Positions 12,101 through 20,631 of a DNA stretch of 64,000 bases are shown one piece after another. The notes beneath the pieces were generated by a model, which was given only the letters and a program-made list of their open reading frames with translations, ran no database searches and was not told where the DNA came from. Source of the stretch: Paenibacillus cellulosilyticus (GTDB taxonomy: Bacteria; Bacillota; Bacilli; Paenibacillales; Paenibacillaceae); assembly GCF_003182255.1 (NCBI RefSeq), contig NZ_QGTQ01000017.1, positions 1 through 64,000 on the forward strand, given 5' to 3'. The stretch's first letter is position 1. Each line of letters begins with the position of its first letter. The position numbers and the translations under genes are program-made.

Positions 12101-13838
12101 GGGCAGTGCGCTGATCCGAGTCGATTACAAGGCTTGGGAAGGGCTGCAGCTGAGCGGCTATGACGTAGTCGGAATCACACCATCCCCTGGACAATCCGTC
12201 CCGACCTCGATGGGGGTTATTAAAGCGGCCACGGCGGGCACCGGCAAAAAAGGCGAAACGCGCGTGATTATCCAGTCGTCTGGGAATGACGGCAATATGA
12301 CCGGCAGCGAGTTGGCTTACAAACTTTACGTCGATGGACAGAAGGCAGCGATTCCGCTATTCGATCAAGATATTACATCGTGGAAAAGCTTGCCGAGCAA
12401 CGGAATTATCCCTGCCAAAGACGGCAATATGATCGTTGTAGCCAAGCGAACGAAGGATGAGCCCAAGCTGACGTTGGCAGCTTCGGCGCCGATCAGGGCG
12501 TACGAGAGGGTTTACTCGTCAGGAGCGTCGAAGGGAACAACGATCACCGTCGGAGGGGTTGAAATCGCCTCCGGATCGAGCAAGAATGTGCAGATCCCGT
12601 TGATGCTTGACGGGGTTTCGACGGAAGGCCTTCTTCAGGCCGATATCGAGGCAAGTAACGATGCCTACAAGGTAGTGGTCAAGCCGGTGCGGGACAAGCT
12701 GCTTGAAGCGATCGGCAGTGGACATCTGACGCTATCGCTCCCGATGAAAGGCGCCGTCGACACGCTTGACTTCCAATTGGACGCTGAGTTAGTCAAGCTT
12801 ATGCAAGACAAGGACGTTACGCTCGAGATCGAGACGGATATCGGCAAATATGTTCTCTCGCCGAATGCCATTGATTTGGCCGAGCTCGGCAAGCAATTTG
12901 CCGGAAGCAGCTTGCAGGATATCCAATTGACGATCAAGGTGGCGAAGCCAGCGGACTCTTATTCGAAGCTGGCGGAGCAGTTCGCGAATCAAGAGGGAGC
13001 GAAAGTGGTCGGAGAGCTTGCTGAATTCTCGATTACGGCAAACGCAAGCGGCAGGACAGAACAAATAAGCCAGCTCGCATCCTTCGTACGAAGAGAAATT
13101 CCTCTTCCTGACGGCGTGACCGAGACCGACGTTACAACGGCGGTCGTCATTGGGGCAGACGGTGCGGTGCGCAGCGTGCCGACCAGCGTACAGGTGCGTG
13201 AAGGGATGTACTACGCGCAGATCAATAGCATGACCAACAGCGTGTATGCGCTGATCAGCAATTCCCGCACGTTCAAGGATACGGGCAAGCATTGGGCATC
13301 CGATGCAATCCATGATTTGGCTTCACGATTCATTGTGTCCGGCGACGGAAGCGGAAGCTTTAATCCTTCTTCCGACATGACGCGCGCAGAATTTGCTGCC
13401 ATTCTGGTGAAAGCGCTGGGCCTTGCGACAGTGAAGCCGGAGCATTCAGCCTTTAGCGACGTATCCGTCAACGATTGGTATTACGACGCTGTGCATACGG
13501 CTAACCAGTACGGGTTAATCAGCGGATACGGCAACGGACAGTTCGGTCCGAAAGACAAGACAACCCGCGAGCAAGCGATGGTCATTATCGCGAAAGCGAT
13601 GAAGCTGGCCGGGCTTGATTACGAGCTTAACGAGGCTGAGATGAGCAGTCTGCTCAGCAGCTTCAAGGACGTGGGTCAAGCGTCGGCATGGGCGAAGGAA
13701 GGCATTGCATTGACCGTCAAATCTGGCATTATTACCGGCCAGAAAGCCGATCAACTAGCTCCGAAAGCCAACATGACGAGAGCGGAGCTCGCGGTTGTGA
13801 TCCGCAGGCTGCTGCAGAATGCAGGTTTTATCGACTAG
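6171..13838 (+). CDS. giant S-layer-anchored surface protein (3 SLH repeats)
   Basis: Exported protein of 2555 residues with an N-terminal signal peptide (hydrophobic run around residues 8-30). The C-terminal 190 residues hold three SLH repeats (about nt 13272-13430, 13450-13610 and 13660-13838) with the usual FKD/FSD openings and TRAEF/TREQA/TRAEL motifs; these bind pyruvylated secondary cell-wall polymer. Further upstream are Ig-like modules (about nt 11620-11890) and a Big_2-like module (about 11910-12130). The first 1500 residues resemble no enzyme I recognise. The ribosome binding site is AAAGGAG. It is the last gene of the operon and is followed by a terminator. Confidence 0.85.
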   Translation: MNRTALRGIAAFLVAILLLTSLPLHSIASIVSAPETSSIQNDYIKVTVDNASGRFGIRTVDGQPIRKKDGNVDLIFEGDNPESSFTTFRIDGTDFIFGNPYKLAPDWFSEVSEPAVVKNTNGTESLITVWTIKQIRISQIITLLPNDDLENAGNARVTYQVDNNTKSTVEVGARVLLDTSVGGNDGPAFQIGQNYLQPLTVERKLVHEPETLGYDKETDEQAYNLHKLPSYWVMRDKLDPSNPLATNVMAYGFNNMFEGGINIVDEMIVGHWSGLASTKWDYEPNENLDYTLNTNAYGTADSAVAYYWNPDSITAGASNTYEVVYGLGEIVEPDKVFDVRFLDPVQKLETNDAETGYENDGIFEINTEIENLAMYDMEHSQITVTLSLENGLKFVDESGQVLGATQTLDFRKDIPPEEAAKGVEVIPYKPGEIISAKWRVKAEGKPWPTTSQYLVTVSSPETEKELQSKLQEAGEEQESEIRAIYESSKANFVFLPPIGELRPTLLYSMTPDEVYDQDDKYISLNLSNISAYEPGSTETGAAANFDLYLKNTATGERYKVPVSESVTTRALGNGFSGDMRIVFRGGDLVDNNGLTIETVEANELPLGEYAVVVDFKDKSNPNIAEALSFETSETFHVTQNAEVRVRKASILAVYKAVLDLTQSGSDDSQRFAEALPASYSGLSDADFIAKRAQDKTILSEAGKAIAKAAKAVTPELRLDEAIDVSAVPVYGVRAFQSEAEFEAFETQLKKQDDSQEIVLEVRGNIVQSGTGAGAQYTVKTDPEPAIINRSVAYTGKDLSFPVGEFPLASRISANTSTPFLHTLFASGEGTLSIANSGFVFYKGEWTVDFYNGFDKTLGTGTKLSTEQQEWEAAKNPEDSTLNGSLGWANGLIGDASNPYRDLLVSYVYFNQHSLFASPSFSISGFGLQLNDYVLREDGVSFGGAVKMVIVDGEVKNVMFNEEGFVGIDASLKFELGKAIGLFKEDSKNDGGGEISITHYLDPNKYDVNNYYGIKFNAKIEHVMSIKAELAFKQVADGRILPDVIAFGSDLPDPGVSVGPATYITALRGAIRELADTIAGGDSRVPLTLEAGIDMKMGIKPAVLTGDVDLSLKMTGIKVAGSLSLGEDDEAIKLLTEAVIQMQWVSPMFLSARATIDIGGWGIIVGKTSLFIGENLEKHRTDFEGIINGRIQVPSGVPIVGGIGFGVYAGANNDKVWAGVSVLFVTVGVTYYWGGGIEFGTDGNTEGKDALMYLLVEDPELGPKVMAIGSGIDVLATSWENEESEKQEITYRSISDGVAIIDDGSQNLGIGGIVTSNGAKVHSIPMNKVSGDALLEVEYYDTKRPKLTMTRSDGSSYDIVIGDITDKNATAFEQIIKAAKEGDLKSDGTKVTKQEALASTDVRRVYIAVPESEAKTGKWTLTSDQQIRTKLMNLPVQPALTGASIEQGSDENKFTAKWTVDHATPGDTVSLYLSKDKASDVPDPDQEIDPGLLIAKDIVIKAEDIAADGTASGKLDVDAAQVSGLGGVDIRGLLPQGNYYLRAELKTETTFSVKSSAETFRIIDPLAPSEVSDVSIKAAGNGQFEVAFPQVAHKSGQENAQYGYLITAKDDKGNQYEPFGEVMYTEEQLESALQDGKYRLNIGGWSLVGKPKMDDDGNIVRDEQGNIVMEDVQDRYTGLETGLKYSVGVSTVRIPTEEDGASSNMRFAETVYSENKLLPVPSKPVLNINGDTLQNNRYDLTVKETTQHIELSSNQTGVVVEAIADDAVIGSVTLSGSGNSGKLDLKNFNTDGTYAVELRARNVNTGDYSVSMLYLTVDTTAPMIYLDTPDGGFRINGGGFELKGTTNTDATVAVTNAETGEELASIKPDAKGHFDQNVPVSSTDRVVKIRVEAIDDAGNANSAVTEVINDDLKLPKQLKLVVPDEIVTGGTSVALNAVVQYTDGSEESVDRSKLVFSVEQGDSNVRLTDDGMLTGRREGSALIRVDYKAWEGLQLSGYDVVGITPSPGQSVPTSMGVIKAATAGTGKKGETRVIIQSSGNDGNMTGSELAYKLYVDGQKAAIPLFDQDITSWKSLPSNGIIPAKDGNMIVVAKRTKDEPKLTLAASAPIRAYERVYSSGASKGTTITVGGVEIASGSSKNVQIPLMLDGVSTEGLLQADIEASNDAYKVVVKPVRDKLLEAIGSGHLTLSLPMKGAVDTLDFQLDAELVKLMQDKDVTLEIETDIGKYVLSPNAIDLAELGKQFAGSSLQDIQLTIKVAKPADSYSKLAEQFANQEGAKVVGELAEFSITANASGRTEQISQLASFVRREIPLPDGVTETDVTTAVVIGADGAVRSVPTSVQVREGMYYAQINSMTNSVYALISNSRTFKDTGKHWASDAIHDLASRFIVSGDGSGSFNPSSDMTRAEFAAILVKALGLATVKPEHSAFSDVSVNDWYYDAVHTANQYGLISGYGNGQFGPKDKTTREQAMVIIAKAMKLAGLDYELNEAEMSSLLSSFKDVGQASAWAKEGIALTVKSGIITGQKADQLAPKANMTRAELAVVIRRLLQNAGFID

Positions 13839-13866
13839 AAGTTATGAACTAGATTCAACGGTATCC

Positions 13867-13893
13867 AGCCCCCTCAATTCGAGGGGGCTTTCT
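13867..13893 (+). terminator. terminator of the surface-protein operon
   Basis: AGCCCCCTC and GAGGGGGCT form a perfect 9-bp stem with a short loop and a TTCTC tail, right after the SLH protein stop codon. Confidence 0.85.
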
Positions 13894-14049
13894 CATGTGA
13901 AAGGTACATGTTCAACCCTTCCCTGGCCAGAAGGTTTTTTCGTCTTTCAGTGGAATTTCATGTACAATGAAAATTCAGATGTTAGATCACGTTTGGGGTC
14001 ATTCCACGCCAGAATTCATTTTACGATATAGGGAGTTGTCTGAAGGACC

Positions 14050-15213
14050 ATGAATAAGAAGGAACTCGCACATATTCGCAAGCAGCTGAAGCTGGACCAT
14101 GAGATGTTGAAGCTATTCGAGATATTGAACGTGTACATCATGAAGGACAGCAGCGAGATTTATCATTATGAGCGCCAGCCGTTTGCCCTGTTGGATCGGG
14201 AGAAGCAGGAGCTGTACATGGGTAATTTCAAAAAGCTGCTGACCGGCGAATTGGATCAGAAGATGTTCGAGTTGAAGTTCCAAGACAACGCGGAAGAGCC
14301 TTCGAGGGAGCTTCTTCATCAAGCGCTGATCACCGGCGATCCGGATGAATGGCATGATCTGATGATTCTGCTGGTGGAGAAGATGCTGAAGGATACGAAG
14401 TATGAGAAGGATACCGTCGTGACGTTCGTGCGTGGACAATATGCTCGTCCGACTCGGGTAAGAAGTGAAGAGTCGGAGGAGAGCGCGAAGGATGAGATGT
14501 TCTCGCATCCATTCATCCTGTGCAGCGTGAATTCCACGGAACATCAGCGTAAGCTTCTCATGTTCGACTATGTGGAGCGAGTATACAATTATAGTGTGTT
14601 CGTTGATCCGATTATTAAGCTGAACACGCCGGAGCAGGGCTTCTTCTATCCAAGCGTGACGGATAACTATTCGGATGTGAATCGCGTACTGTATTGTTCG
14701 GGTAAAGCCCATGAACCGAATTTGCATTTCGTTGAACAGGTGCTGACGGCAGAGAAGTCCATAACAGCGATTGAAGAGCGTGCGATTTTCGAAGACATCG
14801 TGAAGGAAGTGGCGGGCGAGCAGCTGGATGCTTCAGCGATCGCTGCGGTGTACGAGGAGATTAATCGGGTTATCGAGGAGAACGAGGGAGAAGAGCCTGC
14901 GCGTCTGGATTTTGTCGATGTGGAGCGCATGTTAACAGGCAGCGGCATTGAGAACGTAACGCGTGAGAAGGTGGAGCGCGCGTTCGAGACGGTGGTCGAT
15001 GATCGGAACTTTGAATTAAAGGCGAGCAGTGTCATTCCGAAGTTCACTTCGAAATCAATTAAGATCGATACGAAGGTTGCGACGATTACGATCAGCCCGC
15101 AGGATTTGAAATATATTAGACAGGTCAATTATCAGGGGAAACGATGCATCATGATCGAGGTCGACGAGGATGCTGTGATCGAAGGATTCACACTCAATAC
15201 GGAGACTTTATAG
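14050..15213 (+). CDS. DUF4317 family protein
   Basis: Soluble 387-residue protein of the DUF4317 family, which is common in Firmicutes and has no known function. The N-terminal MNKKELAHIRKQLK opening and full length fit the family. There is no signal peptide or membrane segment, and the sequence is rich in acidic helices. The ATG follows AAGGA closely. It is flanked by terminators and appears to be transcribed alone. Confidence 0.8.
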   Translation: MNKKELAHIRKQLKLDHEMLKLFEILNVYIMKDSSEIYHYERQPFALLDREKQELYMGNFKKLLTGELDQKMFELKFQDNAEEPSRELLHQALITGDPDEWHDLMILLVEKMLKDTKYEKDTVVTFVRGQYARPTRVRSEESEESAKDEMFSHPFILCSVNSTEHQRKLLMFDYVERVYNYSVFVDPIIKLNTPEQGFFYPSVTDNYSDVNRVLYCSGKAHEPNLHFVEQVLTAEKSITAIEERAIFEDIVKEVAGEQLDASAIAAVYEEINRVIEENEGEEPARLDFVDVERMLTGSGIENVTREKVERAFETVVDDRNFELKASSVIPKFTSKSIKIDTKVATITISPQDLKYIRQVNYQGKRCIMIEVDEDAVIEGFTLNTETL

Positions 15214-15239
15214 TGTCGAGTTATAGTTGGTGGGCGCCT

Positions 15240-15284
15240 AAGAGCGTGGGTTCGGTACAGTGCCGAGCTCGCGCTCTTTCATTT
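15240..15284 (+). terminator. terminator after DUF4317 gene
   Basis: AAGAGCG pairs with CGCTCTT around an imperfect inner stem (GGTTCGG/CCGA), followed by TCATTTTT. Confidence 0.75.
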
Positions 15285-15421
15285 TTGCCTTTATTTGTTA
15301 CAATTTGTCGAGAAATTGTACCGCTCGGTATGTATAATAAGGAGTAACTTATTATGCTAATAGAATGAGAGAAAGCATGTTCATATAGCTGCTAACTGCT
15401 GAACTTAAAGGATGGATTGGA

Positions 15422-17461
15422 ATGAGCATGGAAGGAAGCTACAACTTCTACATTGTTGCGCTCTCGGTATTGATTGCGATTTTTGCATCATATTCCGCCT
15501 TGAGCATCGCAGCGAAAATTTCGCATTCAAGAGGGAAAACGCGATTCTTTTGGCTGATATCCGGCGCGTTCGTGATGGGAACCGGCGTTTGGTCGATGCA
15601 TTTTGTCGGAATGCTGGCGTTTCATCTGCACGCAGGAGTGAAGTATGATGCATGGCTTACGGTTCTCTCCATGTTGGCCAGCGTCGTTTCTTCTTTTATT
15701 GCGTTCTATATCACGATGCCGAAGAGCATTAATTGGGTGAAAATGGCGATAGGCGGCTTCATTATGGGCAGTGGAATCGTGGCGATGCATTATATAGGCA
15801 TGGAAGCTATGATCATGCCCTTCGAATTATCGTATGATCGTTCACTGTGGAGCTTATCGGCCGTTATTGCGCTGATTGCTTCTTATGCTGCATTATTGCT
15901 GTTCCTGCGATTTCGGAATCAGACGTCGTCTAGTTGGTTGAAATGGCTATCTTCTATTATTATGGGATTCGCGATTTGCGGGATGCATTATACGGGGATG
16001 AAAGCGGCCCGGTTTTATTCCGAGGACGGCATGATGATGGAGCATACCACATCTATAGATTTTCCCCTGCTGTATGGCGTAACGATCACGATATTCGTCA
16101 TCTTAATGGTGTCGTGGGGAGCGATGCTGTTTGATCGACATGTATTGGCGAAGATGGCTTATGAGGACTCGATAACAGGCTTGCCTAACCGCAATGATAT
16201 GAACCGATTCTTCGATACCCATATGGGCAGTGACAGCAGAATCGGTATCCTGTTTCTCGACTTGGACCGGTTCAAAGCGATCAATGACACGCTGGGCCAC
16301 AACATCGGCGATTTGCTTGTGCATGAAGTGGGCGCCCGGCTGCGCCAGTTTATTTACGGCGATCAGCAGGTGTACCGAATTGGCGGCGATGAATTTCTAT
16401 TCATTGTGGAGCGATGCGACGAGGAGCGGGCGGAACGGCTTGCGAATCAAGTTCTTCAGAGCATTAAGAAGGTTTATCGAATCGAAGGAAACGAGCTATA
16501 TATTACGGGAAGCATAGGAATCAGCATCGGCTCGATCGAGGAGTCCGACCGATTGCATTTGTTGAAGACGGCGGACACAGCCATGTATAAAGCGAAAGGG
16601 CTGGGAAAAAACCAGTATTGTGTTTATACCGATGAAATAGGGATTCAGGAAGTTCGAAAGATGGAACTGGAGAAGGATTTGCAAAGAGCGCTTGAGCATA
16701 ATGAGTTCTTTATTGCGTATCAACCAAAATGGAATGTGAAGACGAACCAGTTGTTCGGGTTCGAGGCGCTGCTTCGATGGCAGCATCCCCGATTAGGCGT
16801 CGTGTCGCCTGGAGAGTTTATTCCGATTGCAGAAGAGACAGGACTTATTATTCCGATGACAAGATGGACGTTGGAACAAGCTTGCCATCAATGCAAAGAG
16901 TGGATAGCCCAAGGCATCGACCAGCCGGTTTCGGTCAATTTGTCTGTTCGACTGTTTCAACCCGACATTTTATTGGAATGGATTCAGAACGTGTTGGAAG
17001 AAGCGAGCTTGGAGCCGCATTATCTTGAACTTGAAATTACGGAATCGATGGTCTTCTATGACGTCAACGATATTATTCGTCAGCTAGAGGAAATTCGCAG
17101 ATTGGGCGTTCGAGTTTCGATGGACGACTTTGGCACAGGATACTCTTCCATTGGGCTTCTTGACCGGATGCCGATCGACGCGCTCAAATTGGATCGATTA
17201 TTTACGAACGATCTGGATACGCCGGGTAAGCGCGCTATTATTCATGCGATTATTTTGATGGCGGAACGTCTTCATTTGGATGTTATAGCCGAAGGCGTGG
17301 AGAACGAGGAGCATATTGAATACCTTATAGCAATGGGCTGTTATGTGATGCAAGGGTACTTCTACGGCAAGCCCATGAGCAGTGACGAAATGATGAATTG
17401 GATCGAGGATAATCAAGGAATGGGTTTCCACCCGGCGGCGGCCGCGTCCATGAATGAATAA
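15422..17461 (+). CDS. MHYT-GGDEF-EAL cyclic di-GMP turnover protein
   Basis: Membrane protein of 679 residues predicted to make and/or degrade cyclic di-GMP. The N-terminal 240 residues form a seven-helix MHYT sensor with the motif three times (SMHFVGM, AMHYIGM, GMHYTGM), thought to bind a metal and sense a diatomic gas. A GGDEF domain follows with an intact GGDEF motif at residues 321-325, then an EAL domain with EALLR from residue 448 and the later DDFGTGYSS loop, so both catalytic motifs look intact. Which activity dominates cannot be read from sequence. It is a stand-alone gene whose ATG follows AAAGGA. Confidence 0.92.
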   Translation: MSMEGSYNFYIVALSVLIAIFASYSALSIAAKISHSRGKTRFFWLISGAFVMGTGVWSMHFVGMLAFHLHAGVKYDAWLTVLSMLASVVSSFIAFYITMPKSINWVKMAIGGFIMGSGIVAMHYIGMEAMIMPFELSYDRSLWSLSAVIALIASYAALLLFLRFRNQTSSSWLKWLSSIIMGFAICGMHYTGMKAARFYSEDGMMMEHTTSIDFPLLYGVTITIFVILMVSWGAMLFDRHVLAKMAYEDSITGLPNRNDMNRFFDTHMGSDSRIGILFLDLDRFKAINDTLGHNIGDLLVHEVGARLRQFIYGDQQVYRIGGDEFLFIVERCDEERAERLANQVLQSIKKVYRIEGNELYITGSIGISIGSIEESDRLHLLKTADTAMYKAKGLGKNQYCVYTDEIGIQEVRKMELEKDLQRALEHNEFFIAYQPKWNVKTNQLFGFEALLRWQHPRLGVVSPGEFIPIAEETGLIIPMTRWTLEQACHQCKEWIAQGIDQPVSVNLSVRLFQPDILLEWIQNVLEEASLEPHYLELEITESMVFYDVNDIIRQLEEIRRLGVRVSMDDFGTGYSSIGLLDRMPIDALKLDRLFTNDLDTPGKRAIIHAIILMAERLHLDVIAEGVENEEHIEYLIAMGCYVMQGYFYGKPMSSDEMMNWIEDNQGMGFHPAAAASMNE

Positions 17462-17522
17462 AACGCTAAACAAGTTAAGACACTAAGTTTTGTAAATATG
17501 CAGAATTTAGTGGAGGAAGTCC

Positions 17523-18545
17523 ATGACCTTTCAGAAACCTGAAGTTAAACCAACCAATATCGAATTCACCTGCACGGAAATCGGGGGACTGTGGGGCGTC
17601 TATATCCAGGAAAGTCTGTCGGTATGCTGTCTGACCTACATGATGCATCATCTTCAAGACGGCCAGATCCTTCCGCTCGCTGATGAGGCACTAAAGCTAT
17701 CGCAAAGCCGAATGGATCGAATCAAGCAGTTCTTTCTTGCGGAGAATTTCCCGATACCCGCAGGCTTCTCGGAAGGCGATGTGAACCTGGCCGCTCCTCC
17801 GCTTTTTCACGATACGTTTACGCTAAGCTTCATCTATATGATGAATCGGCTCGGAATGATTAATTTCTCTTTCGTGGCTTCGAATAACGTTCGACTCGAC
17901 GTATTGGATTTCTTCAAAGAATGCATCCATACGTCTACCGAGTTGTTCGGGAAAGCGGTTCGAATGATGCTGGAGAAAGGCATTTATGACCGCCCGCCCA
18001 AAATGAACTACCCGAGTAAAATCGAGTACGTGCAAAAAAAATCGTTCCTGGACGGGATGTTCGGCAAGAAGCGGCCCCTCAATGCGATTGAGTTATCCGA
18101 AATATTTTTCAATATCGAGCGCAACTATTTCTCGGTTATCCTTATGCTTGGTTTCGCGCAAGTCATGAAAGACAAGAAACTGAAGGACTTTATCATTGCA
18201 GGCAAGAAAATCAGCGAAAAACAGGTTGAGCTCTTTAACGATTTGCTTATGCAGGAGGACTTGCTTGGCACGGTGACCGTAAGCATGGAAGTGACGGATT
18301 CCACGGTTTCTCCATTCTCGGATAAGCTTATTATCTCGATGATCAATGTCTTGAATTCGATCGACATCCTCTTGATCTCGCATGCGCTGTCTCTATCGAT
18401 GCGAGCCGATCTCACCGCGCACTATGCCAAGATCATTGCTGAAGTGATGGCGTACGGCAAAGATACCTTCGATATCATGGTGGAGCATGAATGGCTCGAA
18501 CAGCCGCCTCTCACGACCGATCGGCAGCAGCTGATTCAATCTTAA
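17523..18545 (+). CDS. DUF3231 family protein
   Basis: 340-residue soluble protein of the DUF3231 family, helical ferritin-like proteins widespread in Bacillales and sometimes linked to spores or coat; the role is unproven. Two related halves are visible: each has a hydrophobic helical bundle, starting around residue 15 (EIGGLWGVYIQESLSV) and again near residue 185. The ATG follows GGAGG. It starts 61 bases after the cyclic di-GMP protein on the same strand with no terminator between, so co-transcription is possible. Confidence 0.75.
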   Translation: MTFQKPEVKPTNIEFTCTEIGGLWGVYIQESLSVCCLTYMMHHLQDGQILPLADEALKLSQSRMDRIKQFFLAENFPIPAGFSEGDVNLAAPPLFHDTFTLSFIYMMNRLGMINFSFVASNNVRLDVLDFFKECIHTSTELFGKAVRMMLEKGIYDRPPKMNYPSKIEYVQKKSFLDGMFGKKRPLNAIELSEIFFNIERNYFSVILMLGFAQVMKDKKLKDFIIAGKKISEKQVELFNDLLMQEDLLGTVTVSMEVTDSTVSPFSDKLIISMINVLNSIDILLISHALSLSMRADLTAHYAKIIAEVMAYGKDTFDIMVEHEWLEQPPLTTDRQQLIQS

Positions 18546-18560
18546 GAATGACGAATCCAG

Positions 18561-18595
18561 AAGCCTGACCCTTATCGACAAGGGTTAGGCTTTTT
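18561..18595 (+). terminator. terminator after DUF3231 gene
   Basis: AAGCCTGACCCTT pairs with AAGGGTTAGGCTT with one mismatch, and a T5 tract follows. Confidence 0.85.
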
Positions 18596-18701
18596 ACTAT
18601 GTACGTTTTACGCTATCAAGTTAAAAATGCATTATATACTCCTTTTTACCAACTCAATACAATTAGAGACGTACCACAACCGTATAGAAAAGGGGAAGGT
18701 T

Positions 18702-20507
18702 ATGAGTCGATATGCGAAGTTTGCTAGAGTGTTGACGCTCTCCGTTGCGATTGGCTTGCTGCCGACGTTGGCAGCTTGTTCGAGCGATAGCGATGAGGGG
18801 GCTTCGACCTCCAAGACATCCACAACGAGTCAGTCCGACACAGGTACAGGGACGACAACGTCCACAGACAGCGGCAATTCAGGTGAGTTGTGGAATCAGA
18901 AGTTCGATCCGCCGGTTACGATTACGACGGCCATCATGGATGATGGCACCTCGAGGGGCAATGCGTTCAAGCCAGGCGAATCGATGGAAGACAATGCGAA
19001 TATTCGTTGGATGAAAGACAATATGGGCATTAATGTGAAATTCGACTTCATCGTCACGAAGCCGGAGGATTACGATACGAAGCTTCGTCTGCTGCTGTCG
19101 AGCGGCGGCAAGCTGCCAGATGCATTCGCTGCATCAAATGATCCGCTGCAAAGCTTGCTCTCCGCGAACAAGCTGATGCCGCTGGATGAGGCGATTGAGA
19201 AGTACGCGCATCCGGAGTATAAGAAGCTGCTCGAGAAATACAGCTATGCGCTGGGCGAAGTGAAGAAGGACGGCAAGATCTACGGTCTGCCAGCGTTCTT
19301 CATGGGCGACGAAGGTACGGTTATGTGGATTCGGAAGGATTGGCTCGACAATCTGGGCCTGCAGCCGCCGAAGACGCTGGACGATTTCGAAAACGTTCTC
19401 AAGGCGTTTACGGAGAACGATCCGGATAAGAACGGCAAGAACGATACGATTGGTCTGGCGGTTCCGCTGAAGGAAGGCCCTTGGACGTGGATGGGACAGA
19501 CGGACGCCATCGTCAGCGCCCTTACGGATCAAATGATTAACACCTACGACGTGCGTCTGTTCTGGAACAAAGGCGCAGACGGCAAGCTCAGCTACGGCGC
19601 GATCCATCCGGATGCGAAGCTGTACCTTGAGAAAATGCGCGATTGGATGAGCAAAGGCTACTTGGACAAAGAAGCGGGCATTAAGGATCCGTCCAAATCG
19701 TCCGAATTGGCGGCAAGCGGCAAGGCCGGTATCATGTTTGGTCCGTTCTGGATGGGCGAATGGCCGCTCGGCGATGCGACGAAGAACGATCCGAAGGCTG
19801 ATTTTGAACCGTATCCGCTTCCAACAGGTCCAACTGGACTTGTAGGCCGCGCTGAGAAGCCGTTGACGCAGGGCTTCACGGTGTTCAGCAAGGACTTCCA
19901 GCATATCGACGCGTGGTTCGCTTACTTCAACAAAATCTTCGCGAAGAAGCTGGAGCAGGCAGGCGATCCCTACTTCGATCCTCGTTGGAAGGACGGCTAC
20001 CTAGAGGGCTACGACTATGTGAAGTATAACGGCAAAGTCGTGAAGGGCAACTACGAGGCAGCTGGCGTTCCGGCAGAACAATGGCCATTGAAGGACGGCG
20101 GTACGCTGGATATCCGCTACATGATGACGAACATCTTGGGCAACTTCACGAGCATTCCGGGCTCGAACGTCGACGCAGTTAAGAAGTTCCTGGCCGATCC
20201 TAACGCTGAGGCGACATCGTCCCTGGAGTTCGACGTCAGCCAGATGAAGAAGAGACAGCTGGACGCTGCTGGCGTTCGGATTAACCAACAGGTGAACGAA
20301 GGCAAAAACTATTTCACCGGTCCGATGACAGCAACGATGAAGTCCAAGGGCGAATTGCTGAAGAAGCTTGCGACCGAGAGCTACCTGAAGATCATCTACG
20401 GCGAGAAGCCAATCGAGTACTTCGATCAATTCGTGAAGCAATGGCTCGACAACGGCGGCCAGAAGATCACGGACGAAGTGAACGAGTGGTACGCGAAGAA
20501 CCAATAA
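18702..20507 (+). CDS. sugar-binding lipoprotein of ABC importer (LplA-type)
   Basis: Extracellular solute-binding lipoprotein, 601 residues, the capture subunit of a CUT1-type carbohydrate importer. The start at 18702 is chosen over an in-frame start 75 bases upstream, because AAGGGGAAGG precedes it and a lipoprotein signal begins there: LAAC lipobox with the modified Cys near residue 26, then a Ser/Thr-rich linker. Length and the motif YGLPAFFMGDEG fit the large LplA-like binding proteins of Paenibacillus, which carry oligosaccharides, often plant polysaccharide breakdown products. The substrate cannot be read. Two permease genes follow; no ATPase gene is present, so a shared MsmX-type ATPase is likely. 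Confidence 0.88.
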   Translation: MSRYAKFARVLTLSVAIGLLPTLAACSSDSDEGASTSKTSTTSQSDTGTGTTTSTDSGNSGELWNQKFDPPVTITTAIMDDGTSRGNAFKPGESMEDNANIRWMKDNMGINVKFDFIVTKPEDYDTKLRLLLSSGGKLPDAFAASNDPLQSLLSANKLMPLDEAIEKYAHPEYKKLLEKYSYALGEVKKDGKIYGLPAFFMGDEGTVMWIRKDWLDNLGLQPPKTLDDFENVLKAFTENDPDKNGKNDTIGLAVPLKEGPWTWMGQTDAIVSALTDQMINTYDVRLFWNKGADGKLSYGAIHPDAKLYLEKMRDWMSKGYLDKEAGIKDPSKSSELAASGKAGIMFGPFWMGEWPLGDATKNDPKADFEPYPLPTGPTGLVGRAEKPLTQGFTVFSKDFQHIDAWFAYFNKIFAKKLEQAGDPYFDPRWKDGYLEGYDYVKYNGKVVKGNYEAAGVPAEQWPLKDGGTLDIRYMMTNILGNFTSIPGSNVDAVKKFLADPNAEATSSLEFDVSQMKKRQLDAAGVRINQQVNEGKNYFTGPMTATMKSKGELLKKLATESYLKIIYGEKPIEYFDQFVKQWLDNGGQKITDEVNEWYAKNQ

Positions 20508-20568
20508 GCTTACTTGGCCTAGGCTGAGGACGAACAATAGTGAAGCGATTGATGTAGAAAAAGAAGAC

Positions 20569-20605
20569 GGAGGAGAGGGGGCTGCGGCTCGCTCCTCCTT
20601 CATTT
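20569..20605 (+). terminator. intercistronic hairpin between binding protein and permease
   Basis: GGAGGAG and CTCCTCC form a stem around a G-rich loop, followed by TTCATTTT. It probably limits read-through, so that more binding protein than permease is made; it may also protect the upstream mRNA 3' end. Confidence 0.6.
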
Positions 20606-20631
20606 TGTCAGGATAGGAAGGAAGGTGCATC

